DNA of 64,000 bases from Salibacterium lacus (GCF_042684865.1 NZ_JBHUML010000002.1:1-64000), one strand, 5' to 3'; positions 48,019 to 57,228 are shown, counted from the first letter of the stretch. Program-made: numbers and translations. Notes: a model not told the origin generated them from the letters alone.

Positions 48019-50926
48019 AGCACTCCACATTTACGGCTTTGGAAAGTTTCAGGATGAAAAGATAACAGTGGATTCTTCTTTTCACGTTTTTCAGGGGAAG
48101 AACGAAACGGGAAAATCGACCATCCGTGCATTTATCCAGGCTGTGTTGTTTGGTTTTCCAAGCAAAAAAGAACAGGCCCGCCGTTATGAGCCCAAAGAAG
48201 GGAGCCGTCACGGAGGAAGCCTCACCATACGGCTGGAAGATGGGACGCAGGCAGTAGTGGAGCGGACCGCCGGAAAAAAATCAGCCGGGGAGGTTCTCGT
48301 TTATACCGGAGACGGCAGACAGCACGGAGCAGAGTGGCTGGAGGGATTGTTAGGAAGCCTCGACCGTGGGATGTTTCAGGGGATTTTCTGTTTCGGCCTT
48401 GAGGGATTGGGCGAGATTCAACAGCTGCAGGGAAGCGATTTAAATCAGTATATTTACGAAGCGGGGATGACGGGCACCAAACATATTGCTTCCATCGAAA
48501 AAAAGCTTCAGCACCATCTGGATCAGCTGTATAAACCAAAAGGACAAAAACCTGAAATGAATGTCCTTCTCCAGGAACTTCATGAACATAAGAAAGAACT
48601 GCGGGAGTGGGAAGCCAGATTTGACACGTATGACCGTCTCGTCCGTCAAAGAGAGGACATAGAAAGTAAACAGGCAGAACTCAAACATAAAAAGGCTGAC
48701 CTGAAGGTGGAAAAGGAGCAGCTGCAAAGGAGAAAGACGCTGCTTTCTGTGTATCGTGAATTACAGGAAGTCTATCATCATGTACAGAGGCTGGAGCCGT
48801 TTGAACACGTCTCGCTTGATTGGGAGGAACAAAGCACCGCTTATCATGAGCAGCGAAAAGAGGCCGCCGCCGAGGAAGAAAAGCAGGCGCTTGCCGAGCA
48901 GCAGCTTGCCGGAAGAAATCAGGGAGCTGCGGTGAACCGGGCGGTACGGGAAACCCGGGACAGCATTTATGCCCTGAAGGAGAAGCTTCCTGTGTATCGA
49001 AAATACAGGGAGGACTATAACCGGCTCCAGCAGGAAGCAGCCCGGCATAAAAAAAACCTGGAAGAAAAACAGCGTCGGCTTGGGATTGCGGAGGAGTCCG
49101 AACTCGCCGGAGCCAGGACGACGATGAGCGCTGAAGAAGAGCTGCATGATATTACTGAAAAAGCGAAGGGGCTGCAGGAGCGCATCCGGCTTCTTGAGGA
49201 ACAGGTGCAGCAGCATCAGGATCAGCTTGCGTTACTGCAAAAAGATTTGGATACTCATGAACAGTATCGTCGTTCTGAAGAAGAGAAACGGCACAGCAGG
49301 GACGCTGTCGATAAGCAGCAAACAGGGAAAAACGGCACCCGCCCGCTCTGGCAGCACCCGGTCCTTTTGCTGCAGCTGGCTTCCGTTATTTTTTTCACTT
49401 TGGGAATGTGGGAGATGATAACCGGTCACTGGCTGATGGGCTTGATTATGTTCGGAGCCGGGTTGTCTGCTGCTGTTCTCTGGATTTTGCAGCACCAGTT
49501 CCGTGCCGGGAAGAGCGGTGCTGATAACCCGGACAAAGATACCGCGCAGCAGACAGCGGAACTTCATGCAGATCAGCGTCTGGAGACAACGATCCGGGAG
49601 AAACAATGGGAGTATGACCGCGAAGTCAACGCGTATCAGTCCACGCTGGATAAAAAGCAGGAAGCCCGGGAAAAGCAGCAGGAACTGGAGGATGTGATGG
49701 AGAAATGGGCCGCAACGCACGATATCCCGTCCCCGTCATCGCTTCTGCAGGCCTCTGCCTTTTTTACCGCCGTCCAGGAATGGCAGAAAGAACAAAGACA
49801 GCTGCAGACGGTGGAAAAGGAAATAAAGACGCTGGCCCAGCTTCTTTCTGATATCGAACAGGAAACAGCGGAAGCGGCTGCTGCAGCAGGTATCTCCGCG
49901 GAACCGGTGGAAAAAACCATTCATGCGGCATTGAACATAGTGGAAAAGGAGGAAACGAAACACAGGGAGTACGAGCAGGACCTCCGGGACTGGGAAACGG
50001 TGCGGAGCCGTAAACACTACTATAGAGCGAGAAGAGAGCAGGCAGAGCATTCGATTCAGAATCTGTATCATTTAAGCGGAGTCCACTCCGAAGAAGAATT
50101 TCAGCAGGCCGTCGAGGCAAAAAAACAGTATAACGAATGGAAAGCCAAAGAAAACTGGCTGCTGGACAGGATGCGTCGTTCTCTTGCTGACCAGGAAACG
50201 ACGGCTGCATGGTTTGAAACATTCGAAAACGATGACCGTGATCCGGATGAAGCGGTTCAGGATATCGAAGAAACAGAGCAGGAACTGGATACTGAAGAAG
50301 ATGGGTACAGGAATAAACTGGCCGCTGTACATCAGGAAATCCGGACCGTTGAAGAAGGCGGAACGTACGAACAGATGCTGCAGCAGTATGAAGAGAAAAA
50401 GTCGAAACTGCACCATCTCGCGCGAACCTGGAAAACATACAGGGCAGCCCGGGAGATACTGAATGAAGCAAAATCCATGTATGAGCAGGAAAGACAGCCG
50501 GAAGTCATCCGCAAGGCTTCCTCGTATTTTTCCTATCTGACAGCATCGCATTATGAACGATTATTTGCCCCGCTTGGTGAGGAAACGTTTATCGTTGAAG
50601 ACAACCGCGGATTTCGTTTTACGCCGGAGGAACTGAGCCGCGGCACAGCGGAACAACTGTATTTGTCTCTTCGCCTCGCTTTGGCAGAAAGCTATCATCA
50701 CAACCAGACCCTGCCGTTTATTTTGGATGATCCATTTGTTAACTTTGACAGGGAACGACAAAGCATGGTTTTTTCTCTTTTGACAAACCTGTCGTCCCGC
50801 AGACAGATTTTGTATTTCACATGTGAACATATTCCTGAATCACCGTCCGGTATCAGACACCGTCCTGTTTCTTCTGAAGAGAAGGCAGCGGATGCCGGCG
50901 ATTCATATACGCGCACGCTGCTCTGA
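48008..50926 (+). CDS. yhaN: SbcC/Rad50-like ATPase YhaN
   Basis: A 972-aa SMC-type protein. Walker A is GKNETGKSTI near residues 30-40, then come long coiled coils, two hydrophobic segments in the middle (~450-495, QHPVLLLQLASVIFFTLG and LMGLIMFGAGLSAAVLWIL) typical of the YhaN branch, and a C-terminal ATPase half with the signature SRGTAEQLYLSLRLALAE near 876 and Walker B LPFILDDPF near 900. With YhaO it forms a probable DNA-end-processing complex; the membrane segments suggest an envelope-tethered coil. ATG follows AAAGGAGACGGC. Confidence 0.88.
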   Translation: MRIEALHIYGFGKFQDEKITVDSSFHVFQGKNETGKSTIRAFIQAVLFGFPSKKEQARRYEPKEGSRHGGSLTIRLEDGTQAVVERTAGKKSAGEVLVYTGDGRQHGAEWLEGLLGSLDRGMFQGIFCFGLEGLGEIQQLQGSDLNQYIYEAGMTGTKHIASIEKKLQHHLDQLYKPKGQKPEMNVLLQELHEHKKELREWEARFDTYDRLVRQREDIESKQAELKHKKADLKVEKEQLQRRKTLLSVYRELQEVYHHVQRLEPFEHVSLDWEEQSTAYHEQRKEAAAEEEKQALAEQQLAGRNQGAAVNRAVRETRDSIYALKEKLPVYRKYREDYNRLQQEAARHKKNLEEKQRRLGIAEESELAGARTTMSAEEELHDITEKAKGLQERIRLLEEQVQQHQDQLALLQKDLDTHEQYRRSEEEKRHSRDAVDKQQTGKNGTRPLWQHPVLLLQLASVIFFTLGMWEMITGHWLMGLIMFGAGLSAAVLWILQHQFRAGKSGADNPDKDTAQQTAELHADQRLETTIREKQWEYDREVNAYQSTLDKKQEAREKQQELEDVMEKWAATHDIPSPSSLLQASAFFTAVQEWQKEQRQLQTVEKEIKTLAQLLSDIEQETAEAAAAAGISAEPVEKTIHAALNIVEKEETKHREYEQDLRDWETVRSRKHYYRARREQAEHSIQNLYHLSGVHSEEEFQQAVEAKKQYNEWKAKENWLLDRMRRSLADQETTAAWFETFENDDRDPDEAVQDIEETEQELDTEEDGYRNKLAAVHQEIRTVEEGGTYEQMLQQYEEKKSKLHHLARTWKTYRAAREILNEAKSMYEQERQPEVIRKASSYFSYLTASHYERLFAPLGEETFIVEDNRGFRFTPEELSRGTAEQLYLSLRLALAESYHHNQTLPFILDDPFVNFDRERQSMVFSLLTNLSSRRQILYFTCEHIPESPSGIRHRPVSSEEKAADAGDSYTRTLL

Positions 50927-50993
50927 GCAGCGGACGAAGATGAATCAGGGCAGACTGATGGACGACATTCTTGTTGGGAAAGGAATCGGATGA

Positions 50994-51677
50994 ATGAATA
51001 ATTATGTCGTATATTTAGTGGAAGATGAAGCGAATTTGTCGGAAGTACTGAAAGCCTATATGGAAAAAGAAGGATGGCAGGTCACCGTGTATGAGAACGG
51101 TGCCGATGCGCTGGAAGCTGTCCAGGAACCGCCTCATTTGTGGGTGCTCGATATTATGCTTCCCGGTACGGACGGATTTCAGGTTCTTAAAGGTATCCGC
51201 GAAGAAGAGGGCGATGTACCGGTTATTTTTATTTCTGCGAGAGATCAGGATCTCGACCGCGTTCTTGGTCTTGAAATGGGAAGTGATGACTACCTGGCGA
51301 AGCCGTTTCTTCCGCAGGAACTTCTTATCCGGGCGAAAAAACTTCTCTCGCGTGTCTATGGTGCCGGCAGCCAGGAAAGCAGAAAAATCGAATTGAATGA
51401 TTACCTGATTGATCCCGAGGCCCGCGTCATCACGGACCGGGAAAACCCGGAAGAACCGCTGGATTTAACAACGAAAGAAATGGACCTTGTGCTTCTTCTC
51501 ACCGAAGACGTGGGAAAGGCTCTTTCCAGAGAAGCCATTATTGAAAACGTGTGGGGCGAGAACTATGTAGGATCCGAGCGGGCCGTAGATGATGTCGTAC
51601 GGCGTGTCCGCAAAAAAATGCCCCGCATTCATCTTGAGACACTCTACGGTTACGGATACCGTATTTTATCCTCATGA
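50994..51677 (+). CDS. cssR: response regulator, CssR-like (OmpR family)
   Basis: A 227-aa regulator: receiver domain with phosphorylatable Asp53 (HLWVLDIMLPGTDGF), Thr/Ser and Lys motifs (IFISARD, KPFLPQELLIR), then a winged-helix DNA-binding domain (LTTKEMDLVLLLTEDVG, AVDDVVRRVRKKMP, YGYGYRILSS). Many stretches match CssR of B. subtilis, which senses misfolded exported proteins with CssS. It overlaps the kinase gene by 4 bases. ATG follows GGGAAAGGAATC. Call rests on motif recall, so moderately sure of Css identity, sure of the family. Confidence 0.8.
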   Translation: MNNYVVYLVEDEANLSEVLKAYMEKEGWQVTVYENGADALEAVQEPPHLWVLDIMLPGTDGFQVLKGIREEEGDVPVIFISARDQDLDRVLGLEMGSDDYLAKPFLPQELLIRAKKLLSRVYGAGSQESRKIELNDYLIDPEARVITDRENPEEPLDLTTKEMDLVLLLTEDVGKALSREAIIENVWGENYVGSERAVDDVVRRVRKKMPRIHLETLYGYGYRILSS

Positions 51678-53017
51678 TGAAGGTAAACTTGACCCGGCGT
51701 ATCTGGTTTTCTTTTATTGCCCTGGTGGTGCTGATGGGATTAACCGTCGTGATTGTTTATCCGATTTCCATTAAAGGTACTCTGACAGAGGAAACCTACC
51801 GGATTATTGAACAGGAGCAGGCGCGCATGGCGAATCCATTCAGCGAACATTTTTCGCTGCCGCAATCGGAAATGAATTTTATCGAGCGGAGGGAAGCCGA
51901 ACGTTCGGTCGGGCATGTCTTTTTGCTGGACGGCGAACAGCGGGGGGAACCGGTTCCACCGGATGATGTCCTGAAAGAAATGGTCCAGAATGCAGGCAGC
52001 CAGGAGGAGCAGAGAGAAAGGTACGAGTTAACCTACAATGATGCTACGTTGTTCTACGTCATTACCCGGATTCAGTCTGACGGGGAGGAAGCGTATCAAA
52101 TTTCTTTTATGTGGGATACGTACCGGGATTTAATGGTGAACCGGTTATGGGAACGGCTGATTTATCTTCTTGTTATTGCGAGTCTTTTGAGTCTGCTTCC
52201 GGCCATTTGGCTGAAACGGTACCTGCGTCAGCCTTTTCGTGAACTGGGGAATCGTTTTGAACAGATTGCCAAGCGGAACTGGAAAGAGCCGATCCGCTGG
52301 GAAGGGGATGAAGATTTTCAGAGATTGTCCGATCAATTCGAGAAGATGCGTCAGAATCTCATTCGTTATGACCGCTCCCAGAAAACATTCATCCAGCATG
52401 CTTCCCACGAACTGAAGACACCCATCATGGTCGTGAAAACGTATGCGCATTCGGTGAAAGATGGAGTGCTCCCTAAGGATAATCTTGAAGACACCATGAA
52501 TGTTATTCTTGATGAAACGGACCGCATGGATAAACGGGTCAAAGACATGCTGTACTTCACTAAACTCGATACCCTTCAGAAAGAAACAATCAACCTGGAA
52601 GAGATGGTGTTTGGGTCTCTTGCTTACCGGATTGAAGAGCGCTTCCGGATGCAGCGGGATGATTTGACGTTTGTTATCCAGGGGCCTGATGTGAAACTGA
52701 AGGCGGATCCTGAGCATCTTCAGGTCCTGATGGAAAATCTCGTGGAAAATGCAATGAGGTACGCCCGCGACACTGTCTGGATGTCAGCGGAAAACATCGG
52801 GGAAGACGATATTTGGATCCGTGTCCGCAATAACGGCGAACAGATTCAGGAAGAAGAAATGGCGTCTTTGTTTGCGCCGTTTCGAAAAGGTAATAAAGGC
52901 CAGTTCGGTCTTGGTCTGGCTATTGTGCATCGTATCGCGGAGCTGCATCACGGCAAAGCCGATGTAGAGAATCTCGAAGACGGGGTGGAATTCCGGATTT
53001 TTCTGCCGAAAACCTGA
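51674..53017 (+). CDS. cssS: sensor histidine kinase, CssS-like
   Basis: A 447-aa kinase: two membrane helices (~residues 8-30 and ~160-185) around an extracytoplasmic sensor loop, a HAMP-like linker (YLRQPFRELGNRFEQIAKRNW), the dimerisation/phosphoacceptor box HASHELKTPIM with His245, then the ATPase domain with ENLVENAMRYA (N box) and the GLGLAIVHRI G box. Probably phosphorylates the CssR-like regulator in response to secretion stress. The next genes, yhaL and prsA, both relate to the envelope. Confidence 0.8.
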   Translation: MMKVNLTRRIWFSFIALVVLMGLTVVIVYPISIKGTLTEETYRIIEQEQARMANPFSEHFSLPQSEMNFIERREAERSVGHVFLLDGEQRGEPVPPDDVLKEMVQNAGSQEEQRERYELTYNDATLFYVITRIQSDGEEAYQISFMWDTYRDLMVNRLWERLIYLLVIASLLSLLPAIWLKRYLRQPFRELGNRFEQIAKRNWKEPIRWEGDEDFQRLSDQFEKMRQNLIRYDRSQKTFIQHASHELKTPIMVVKTYAHSVKDGVLPKDNLEDTMNVILDETDRMDKRVKDMLYFTKLDTLQKETINLEEMVFGSLAYRIEERFRMQRDDLTFVIQGPDVKLKADPEHLQVLMENLVENAMRYARDTVWMSAENIGEDDIWIRVRNNGEQIQEEEMASLFAPFRKGNKGQFGLGLAIVHRIAELHHGKADVENLEDGVEFRIFLPKT

Positions 53018-53078
53018 CATAATAAAAATAAACAAGCATATACATGGGAACACAACCGGACAAGAACAGGAGGTCATT

Positions 53079-53339
53079 ATGGATCAACGACCGAAAAAAG
53101 TACTGCTCACTCTCATTGGTTTGTTCGTATTGCTTGTTGTATGGCAGCGTTTTGCAGGAATAACAGCTGCTCCATCCTGGGTTCTACTGAGCGGCCTCGG
53201 CATTGTTTTCAGCGGTTTCATGTGGTGGAAAACAAGCCGCAGTGAAAAAGAAGAAGATGACCGCTGGATTGAACAGGAAGGACGGGTCTTTATCCGCAGA
53301 ATGGAAGAGGAGCGGGAGAAAAAACGCGCCTCCTCCTGA
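53079..53339 (+). CDS. yhaL: sporulation protein YhaL
   Basis: An 86-aa protein: two N-terminal membrane helices (LLTLIGLFVLLVVWQRF and WVLLSGLGIVFSGFMWW), then a charged tail with the YhaL-like ending WIEQEGRVFIRRMEEEREKK. Longer than B. subtilis YhaL at the N terminus. ATG follows AACAGGAGG. It keeps its B. subtilis place next to prsA. Confidence 0.75.
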   Translation: MDQRPKKVLLTLIGLFVLLVVWQRFAGITAAPSWVLLSGLGIVFSGFMWWKTSRSEKEEDDRWIEQEGRVFIRRMEEEREKKRASS

Positions 53340-53394
53340 CATGGCTTTCAACCAAAAGCTTCAAAAACAGAATCCACACCGCCGTCATTTCTGA

Positions 53395-53428
53395 TAAAAA
53401 GGAGCCGGAACATTTCCGGCTCCTTTTT
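53395..53428. terminator. bidirectional terminator yhaL / prsA
   Basis: Stem AAAAAGGAGCCGGAA/TTCCGGCTCCTTTTT with a 3-base loop between convergent genes. Confidence 0.85.
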
Positions 53429-53461
53429 ATGTGCGCCTGTTTATCTATGTTTTTCTCCTGC

Positions 53462-54364
53462 TTATGAGGACTTGGTGTTCTGAAGCTGTATCCAGTCTTC
53501 GTACAGGGCGTCTTTGATCTGAATATCGGATTCATCCATCAGCTTCTGCATCCATTCCTCTTCCGTAGGAATCTGCTCCCTGCGTACTGCTTCTTCCACG
53601 TCTTTCTCGAGATCTTCATACGTCGTTTTCCGGTCGAGCACTTCGATGATATGATAGCCGAATTCGGTTTCCACGGGGTCGCTGATGCTGCCCGCCTCCA
53701 TGGAAAACGCTGCTTTTTCAAAGGGTTCCACCATCTGTCCGCGTGTGAAAGTCCCCAGTTCTCCGCCGCTTGATGCTGAACCGTCCGTCGAGTATTCACC
53801 GGCGAGTTTTTCAAAGGAAGCCCCGTTTGCGAGCTTATCTTTTACTTCAACAGCTGTTTTCTCATCGTCTACCAGAATGTGACGGGCAGACACGGACTCC
53901 AGCTCTTCCCGGTGTTCTTCATAATAAGAACGCTTGTCTTCCTCTGACGATTCAACAGCTTCGTTCATCTGCCGGCGTACAAGCTGCGGCTGCAGCACGT
54001 CTTTTTTCAGAGAGTCGATGGAATCAACCGGAAGCTGGAACTGGGACTGAAGCAATGCAAGCAGCTCTTTATCTGTTTCCACTTCATATTGTTGTTTGAG
54101 AGTCTGTAATTCCTGTTCCACCTGCTTGGGCTCTATCTGCAGCTGCTCTGCTTTATCCTCGATGATTTTAGTGTGCACCATATCCTGGAGCACCTGCTTT
54201 CCGTAACGTTCCCTTAATTCTGCTGTCAAAGCATCCTCTGTAATGGTCGTGTCATTAACCTGTACGACGTCCCCGGTGGTATCAGCCTGACCTTCTCCCG
54301 TACAGGAAGCCAGACATACTACAGCTGTCAAAGCTGTCCCCGCTTTTAGAATTAATTGATACAA
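53462..54364 (-). CDS. prsA: foldase lipoprotein PrsA
   Basis: A 300-aa lipoprotein. Signal peptide ending in lipobox LASC with Cys21, an N-terminal helical region (residues ~30-130), a parvulin-type peptidyl-prolyl isomerase domain (SARHILVDDEKTA, LAGEYSTDGSASSGGELGTFTRGQMVEPFEKAAF, ETEFGYHIIEVL), and a C-terminal helical tail. Anchored outside the membrane, it folds secreted proteins. TTG start; GAGGGGG lies about 10 bases upstream. An upstream in-frame TGA excludes a longer start. Confidence 0.92.
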   Translation of the reverse strand: MYQLILKAGTALTAVVCLASCTGEGQADTTGDVVQVNDTTITEDALTAELRERYGKQVLQDMVHTKIIEDKAEQLQIEPKQVEQELQTLKQQYEVETDKELLALLQSQFQLPVDSIDSLKKDVLQPQLVRRQMNEAVESSEEDKRSYYEEHREELESVSARHILVDDEKTAVEVKDKLANGASFEKLAGEYSTDGSASSGGELGTFTRGQMVEPFEKAAFSMEAGSISDPVETEFGYHIIEVLDRKTTYEDLEKDVEEAVRREQIPTEEEWMQKLMDESDIQIKDALYEDWIQLQNTKSS

Positions 54365-54410
54365 ATTCCTCCAACCCCCTCATGAAATGTCCAGCTTTTA
54401 GACAATCTAT

Positions 54411-54419
54411 ATCATACCA
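54411..54419 (-). promoter_or_regulatory. extended -10 box upstream of prsA
   Basis: On the minus strand TG-G-TATGAT, about 47 bases before the start codon. No clear -35 box. Confidence 0.35.
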
Positions 54420-54515
54420 CAAACCATAAAAAAAAGAAAAAACGGGTGAAAAGCCTAAACAAACATCCGGGCAGCGACATAACATATTCCAGAAAGCGTG
54501 TTAGGAGGTGGTGAA

Positions 54516-54599
54516 ATGTCAAAAGGGTATTACGGCGGCTTCGCTTTAGTTGTCGTCCTTTTCATTCTGCTGATTATCGTAGGTGCAGCCTGGTATTAA
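54516..54599 (+). CDS. YjcZ-type sporulation peptide, 27 aa
   Basis: Very short gene: ATG about 6 bases after TTAGGAGGTGG. MSKGYYGGFALVVVLFILLIIVGAAWY is one membrane helix with the GAAWY end of the YjcZ family. Mother-cell or spore-associated in relatives. A second copy follows. Confidence 0.85.
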   Translation: MSKGYYGGFALVVVLFILLIIVGAAWY

Positions 54600-54623
54600 A
54601 TCTTGAGGAGAGGAGGAAATACT

Positions 54624-54710
54624 ATGGGATATGAATATGGTTCTCAGTTTGCGCTGATTGTGGTGCTGTTTATTCTGCTTGTCATCGTAGGCGCTGCCTG
54701 GATCTATTAA
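54624..54710 (+). CDS. YjcZ-type sporulation peptide, 28 aa
   Basis: Second copy 24 bases downstream, ATG after GGAGAGGAGG. Single membrane helix ending GAAWIY. The hydrophobic part is nearly the same as in the first copy, while the polar start differs (MGYEYGSQ). Probably a tandem duplication. Confidence 0.85.
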   Translation: MGYEYGSQFALIVVLFILLVIVGAAWIY

Positions 54711-54713
54711 CGA

Positions 54714-54748
54714 AAAAAAGCTTTCCCGATTTATTCGGGAAAGCTTCT
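54714..54748. terminator. terminator after the YjcZ pair
   Basis: Perfect 12-bp stem AAGCTTTCCCGA/TCGGGAAAGCTT. Confidence 0.85.
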
Positions 54749-54775
54749 TGTACATACAGAAACCGCATCCATCGT

Positions 54776-54958
54776 TTAGATGAACCACAATTCGACGAAT
54801 GTGGATGTAAGAAGGATTGTAAGCAGAATATTAATGGTTCTGAAAATTTTCGGCTGGCGTTCTGCCGGTATCTCCTTTTGGACACAGAGGGCATTAGTCA
54901 TAGAATTTATTACGAATAAATAGGTCAGCGAAAATAATCCGAACAATGCAATCAGCAT
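54776..54958 (-). CDS. two-helix membrane protein, 60 aa
   Basis: Helices at residues ~2-20 and ~42-58, joined by a basic loop (QKEIPAERQPKIFR). ATG 5-6 bases after GGGGGT. It converges on the YjcZ pair and shares its terminator. No family recognised. Confidence 0.65.
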   Translation of the reverse strand: MLIALFGLFSLTYLFVINSMTNALCVQKEIPAERQPKIFRTINILLTILLTSTFVELWFI

Positions 54959-55088
54959 CTTTTTACCCCCAATACCATGTATCTATTATACCTTAACAAA
55001 AGATGTTGTAAAAAGATAGTTTTTTTCTAGTACAATATAAGAGAAAATATGAGAGAAAACGAGGTCTTTCAGGAAAGCAGGTGAAAGT

Positions 55089-55664
55089 ATGCATAGTCGT
55101 GCCATAAACGTATGGAAGTGGGCGTTTTTCATTCTGGCAGGCGCTCTTTTGTTGAGTATAATCCTTTTGTTTTTCTGGTTCACATCGCCGTCGGTAGACA
55201 ACGGAGAAACTGGATCCGAAGATAACAGCGCCGGCGGAGAATTCCAGGAATATTTCACGGTACAAGCCACGACAGATCAGTTGAATCAACTGCTTCAGGA
55301 AGAAGCAGGGTCCGAGCAGGTCAACATTCAGTTTGCCGGAGAAACGGCAGAGGTGACGGCCGGAATTGATTTTCTGGGACGGAGCATTGAAGCGGTCATG
55401 ACATTTGAGACAGAAGCCGTGGAAAATGGAGATCTTCTGCTGACGCTGCAGCAGGTATCTGTCGGAGCGTTCAATCTTCCCAATCAGCAGGCGATGACGC
55501 TGCTTGCCTCTCAGGCAGATCTTCCCGAAGCGGCGGATATCGATGCAGAGAACCAGCAGATCCGAATTCGGATGAACCAAATAACGATTGGAGATGATTA
55601 TTCGTTAAGAGTGGAGCAGTTTCAGCCGGAAAATAATAACATCGTGTTCAACGTAGGGAAGTAA
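55089..55664 (+). CDS. ypmS: YpmS family (DUF2140) protein
   Basis: A 191-aa protein: cytoplasmic start, membrane helix at residues ~10-31 (WAFFILAGALLLSIILLFFW), then an extracytoplasmic beta-rich domain with YFTVQATTDQLNQLLQ, VNIQFAGETAEVTAGIDFLGR and VSVGAFNLPNQQAMTLLAS typical of YpmS. Members lie next to lipoteichoic/lipid-transfer style genes in other Bacillales; function open. ATG follows GGAAAGCAGGTG. Confidence 0.8.
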   Translation: MHSRAINVWKWAFFILAGALLLSIILLFFWFTSPSVDNGETGSEDNSAGGEFQEYFTVQATTDQLNQLLQEEAGSEQVNIQFAGETAEVTAGIDFLGRSIEAVMTFETEAVENGDLLLTLQQVSVGAFNLPNQQAMTLLASQADLPEAADIDAENQQIRIRMNQITIGDDYSLRVEQFQPENNNIVFNVGK

Positions 55665-55694
55665 AAAAAGCAGCCGTTATACCGGCTGCTTTAC
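55664..55694. terminator. bidirectional terminator
   Basis: 10-bp stem AAAGCAGCCG/CGGCTGCTTT with a 6-base loop between convergent genes. Confidence 0.8.
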
Positions 55695-56225
55695 TAATAT
55701 ATCGAGTCCATTTCTATTTTGTTCAATATAGCAGTGACGCGGCGCGCCAAGAAGCTGCTTGATATAAATCAAGTCATATACCGCAAGACCGGAGTTAAAG
55801 GAAAACACCAGTACGAAGTAATGCATGAGCGAAGGAAAGAGAAAGGCCCCCGCTGCAGCACCAACGTTGATGATGCAGGCTGGAAAAATCATGGCTCCGA
55901 TATAGTAATTGCGGGTAACGGGTCTTGTGAATTTAAGAAACTGCATTGCTTTTCTTTTTCGTCTGAAAAGTAACCGGCTCCAGTCGATGTGGACCCCCGC
56001 AAACCGCAACGGTATCACATGAAGAAAGGTGTGCACCGGAAACAGTAATATCAGAAAAAGCAGGGTGTGCAGCATACTAAGTTCCGTATACGCATCATTT
56101 CTATGATACAGGCTCAGGCCGAGGTAGCCGAGAATAAACGTGACGATTATCATACTGAAAGAAAATATCATCAACCTGGAAGTATGATAGTCTCTTTTTA
56201 CATTAATGGATTTCCAGCAGTTCAC
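55677..56225 (-). CDS. DUF3267 membrane protein (putative zincin)
   Basis: A 182-aa protein with four membrane helices. The second carries HTFLHVIPLRFAGVHIDW, the HxxxH-like zinc site expected of DUF3267 proteins, so it may be an intramembrane metalloprotease. GTG start 7-8 bases after AAAGGGGGG; the ribosome binding site itself can pair with the following CTCCC. No neighbour suggests a substrate. Confidence 0.7.
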   Translation of the reverse strand: MNCWKSINVKRDYHTSRLMIFSFSMIIVTFILGYLGLSLYHRNDAYTELSMLHTLLFLILLFPVHTFLHVIPLRFAGVHIDWSRLLFRRKRKAMQFLKFTRPVTRNYYIGAMIFPACIINVGAAAGAFLFPSLMHYFVLVFSFNSGLAVYDLIYIKQLLGAPRHCYIEQNRNGLDILVKQPV

Positions 56226-56649
56226 GGGAGATCCCCCCTTTCAATTCTTACGTGAATAATGTAAGGCTTGCACCTGCAAAAATCAATAGGCACGGCAAAA
56301 TCCATAAAAAGAAAAAGAATTTCGACAATTTAAAGAGTCGATAAAGCGAATTCACATCCTTAAGGTCAGGAATGGAACACCTATTTTAAATGTAAGCTGC
56401 AGGACAGTTCCATGCAGTTATTCAGGTATACAAGGCAATGAAAAGGGAAGCAGCATGAAGAAAGATCCCAGGGTTTTTCGGCATAAAAAGGGAGGATGGT
56501 ACAAAACATCATCCGTCTGCCGCAGGCGCCGCATGATGTTTGACCATCCCCTTATTCCCGCTTACCGAAAAAGGCGCTGTGCTCTTTCGAGTCAGATACG
56601 CCCCGGTTCATTATACAATACTTTCGTACTTCCGTGTATTTGGTATACG
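56226..56649. other. intergenic region upstream of DUF3267 gene and downstream of hpr
   Basis: No convincing gene. It contains the leader of the DUF3267 gene (not resolved) and a large hairpin at 56494-56549. A 79-codon frame at 56455 encloses this hairpin and is rejected. Confidence 0.5.
56494..56555 (-). terminator. large hairpin, probable hpr terminator
   Basis: GGATGGT pairs with ACCATCC and AAACATCAT with ATGATGTTT around a 20-base GC-rich loop. On the minus strand a TCCCTTTTT run follows, about 100 bases after hpr. Confidence 0.55.
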
Positions 56650-57228
56650 TTACATCGAAGGTCCCGAGGTTGTTTTTTCTTCAGGAACCAATGACCCGTT
56701 TTCTTCGGTGAACTCTTCATCGAACGTATTGATCGTCTCTTCGAATATATGCATAAAATCTTCTCCATACACATATCGTATAATCGTCAGGAGTTCGGTG
56801 AAATCAGGAAATTTTCCGTACAACTCTTTCATTGGAAGGGCTCCGTCATACACGCTGTACGTATCAGGCTCATATGCCTCAATGGTTTCGAGAAACAGAC
56901 GATCCCCCTCACCGGTCAGCTCAATATACGTATTTCTTTTATCATCTGCATTTTTGGAAAAAGATAAAAGACCTCTTTCCTCGAGCTTTTTTGAGAAATT
57001 AAATGCGGTGGACACATGCATGACACCGAATTTTGCAATATCGGAAATGGAGGCACCTTCCAGATGATAGGCAATCCATAATATTTGATGTTCGTTAATA
57101 TTAAGATTATAAGGTTTTATCCACTGCTGCCAGTCCTTTTCCACTGATTTCCATAGTGCTTTGGTTAACTGGGCAAATTTGTGGCAGAACAACATGGATT
57201 GTTTTGTAGAAGCTGGAGAATGTTCCAA
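56650..57228 (-). CDS. hpr: MarR-family regulator Hpr (ScoC)
   Basis: A 192-aa transition-state regulator that represses extracellular protease and some sporulation genes. Winged-helix core: LNINEHQILWIAYHLEGASISDIAKFGVMHVSTAFNFSKKLEERGLL, wing DDKRNTYIELTGEGDRLF, then the Hpr-specific helical C-terminal region (MKELYGKFPDFTELLTIIRYVYGEDFMHIF). Family-typical N terminus KQSMLFCHKFAQLTKALWKS. It sits next to yhaH as in B. subtilis. Confidence 0.92.
   Translation of the reverse strand: MEHSPASTKQSMLFCHKFAQLTKALWKSVEKDWQQWIKPYNLNINEHQILWIAYHLEGASISDIAKFGVMHVSTAFNFSKKLEERGLLSFSKNADDKRNTYIELTGEGDRLFLETIEAYEPDTYSVYDGALPMKELYGKFPDFTELLTIIRYVYGEDFMHIFEETINTFDEEFTEENGSLVPEEKTTSGPSM

Noticed and set aside
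54282..54485. 67-codon minus-strand frame starting in the prsA leader
   Set aside because: Overlaps the prsA signal-peptide region in another frame; prsA is clear.
56455..56694. 79-codon frame between the DUF3267 gene and hpr
   Set aside because: It runs through a large inverted repeat and the end of hpr; its basic, Arg-rich translation looks like hairpin sequence.
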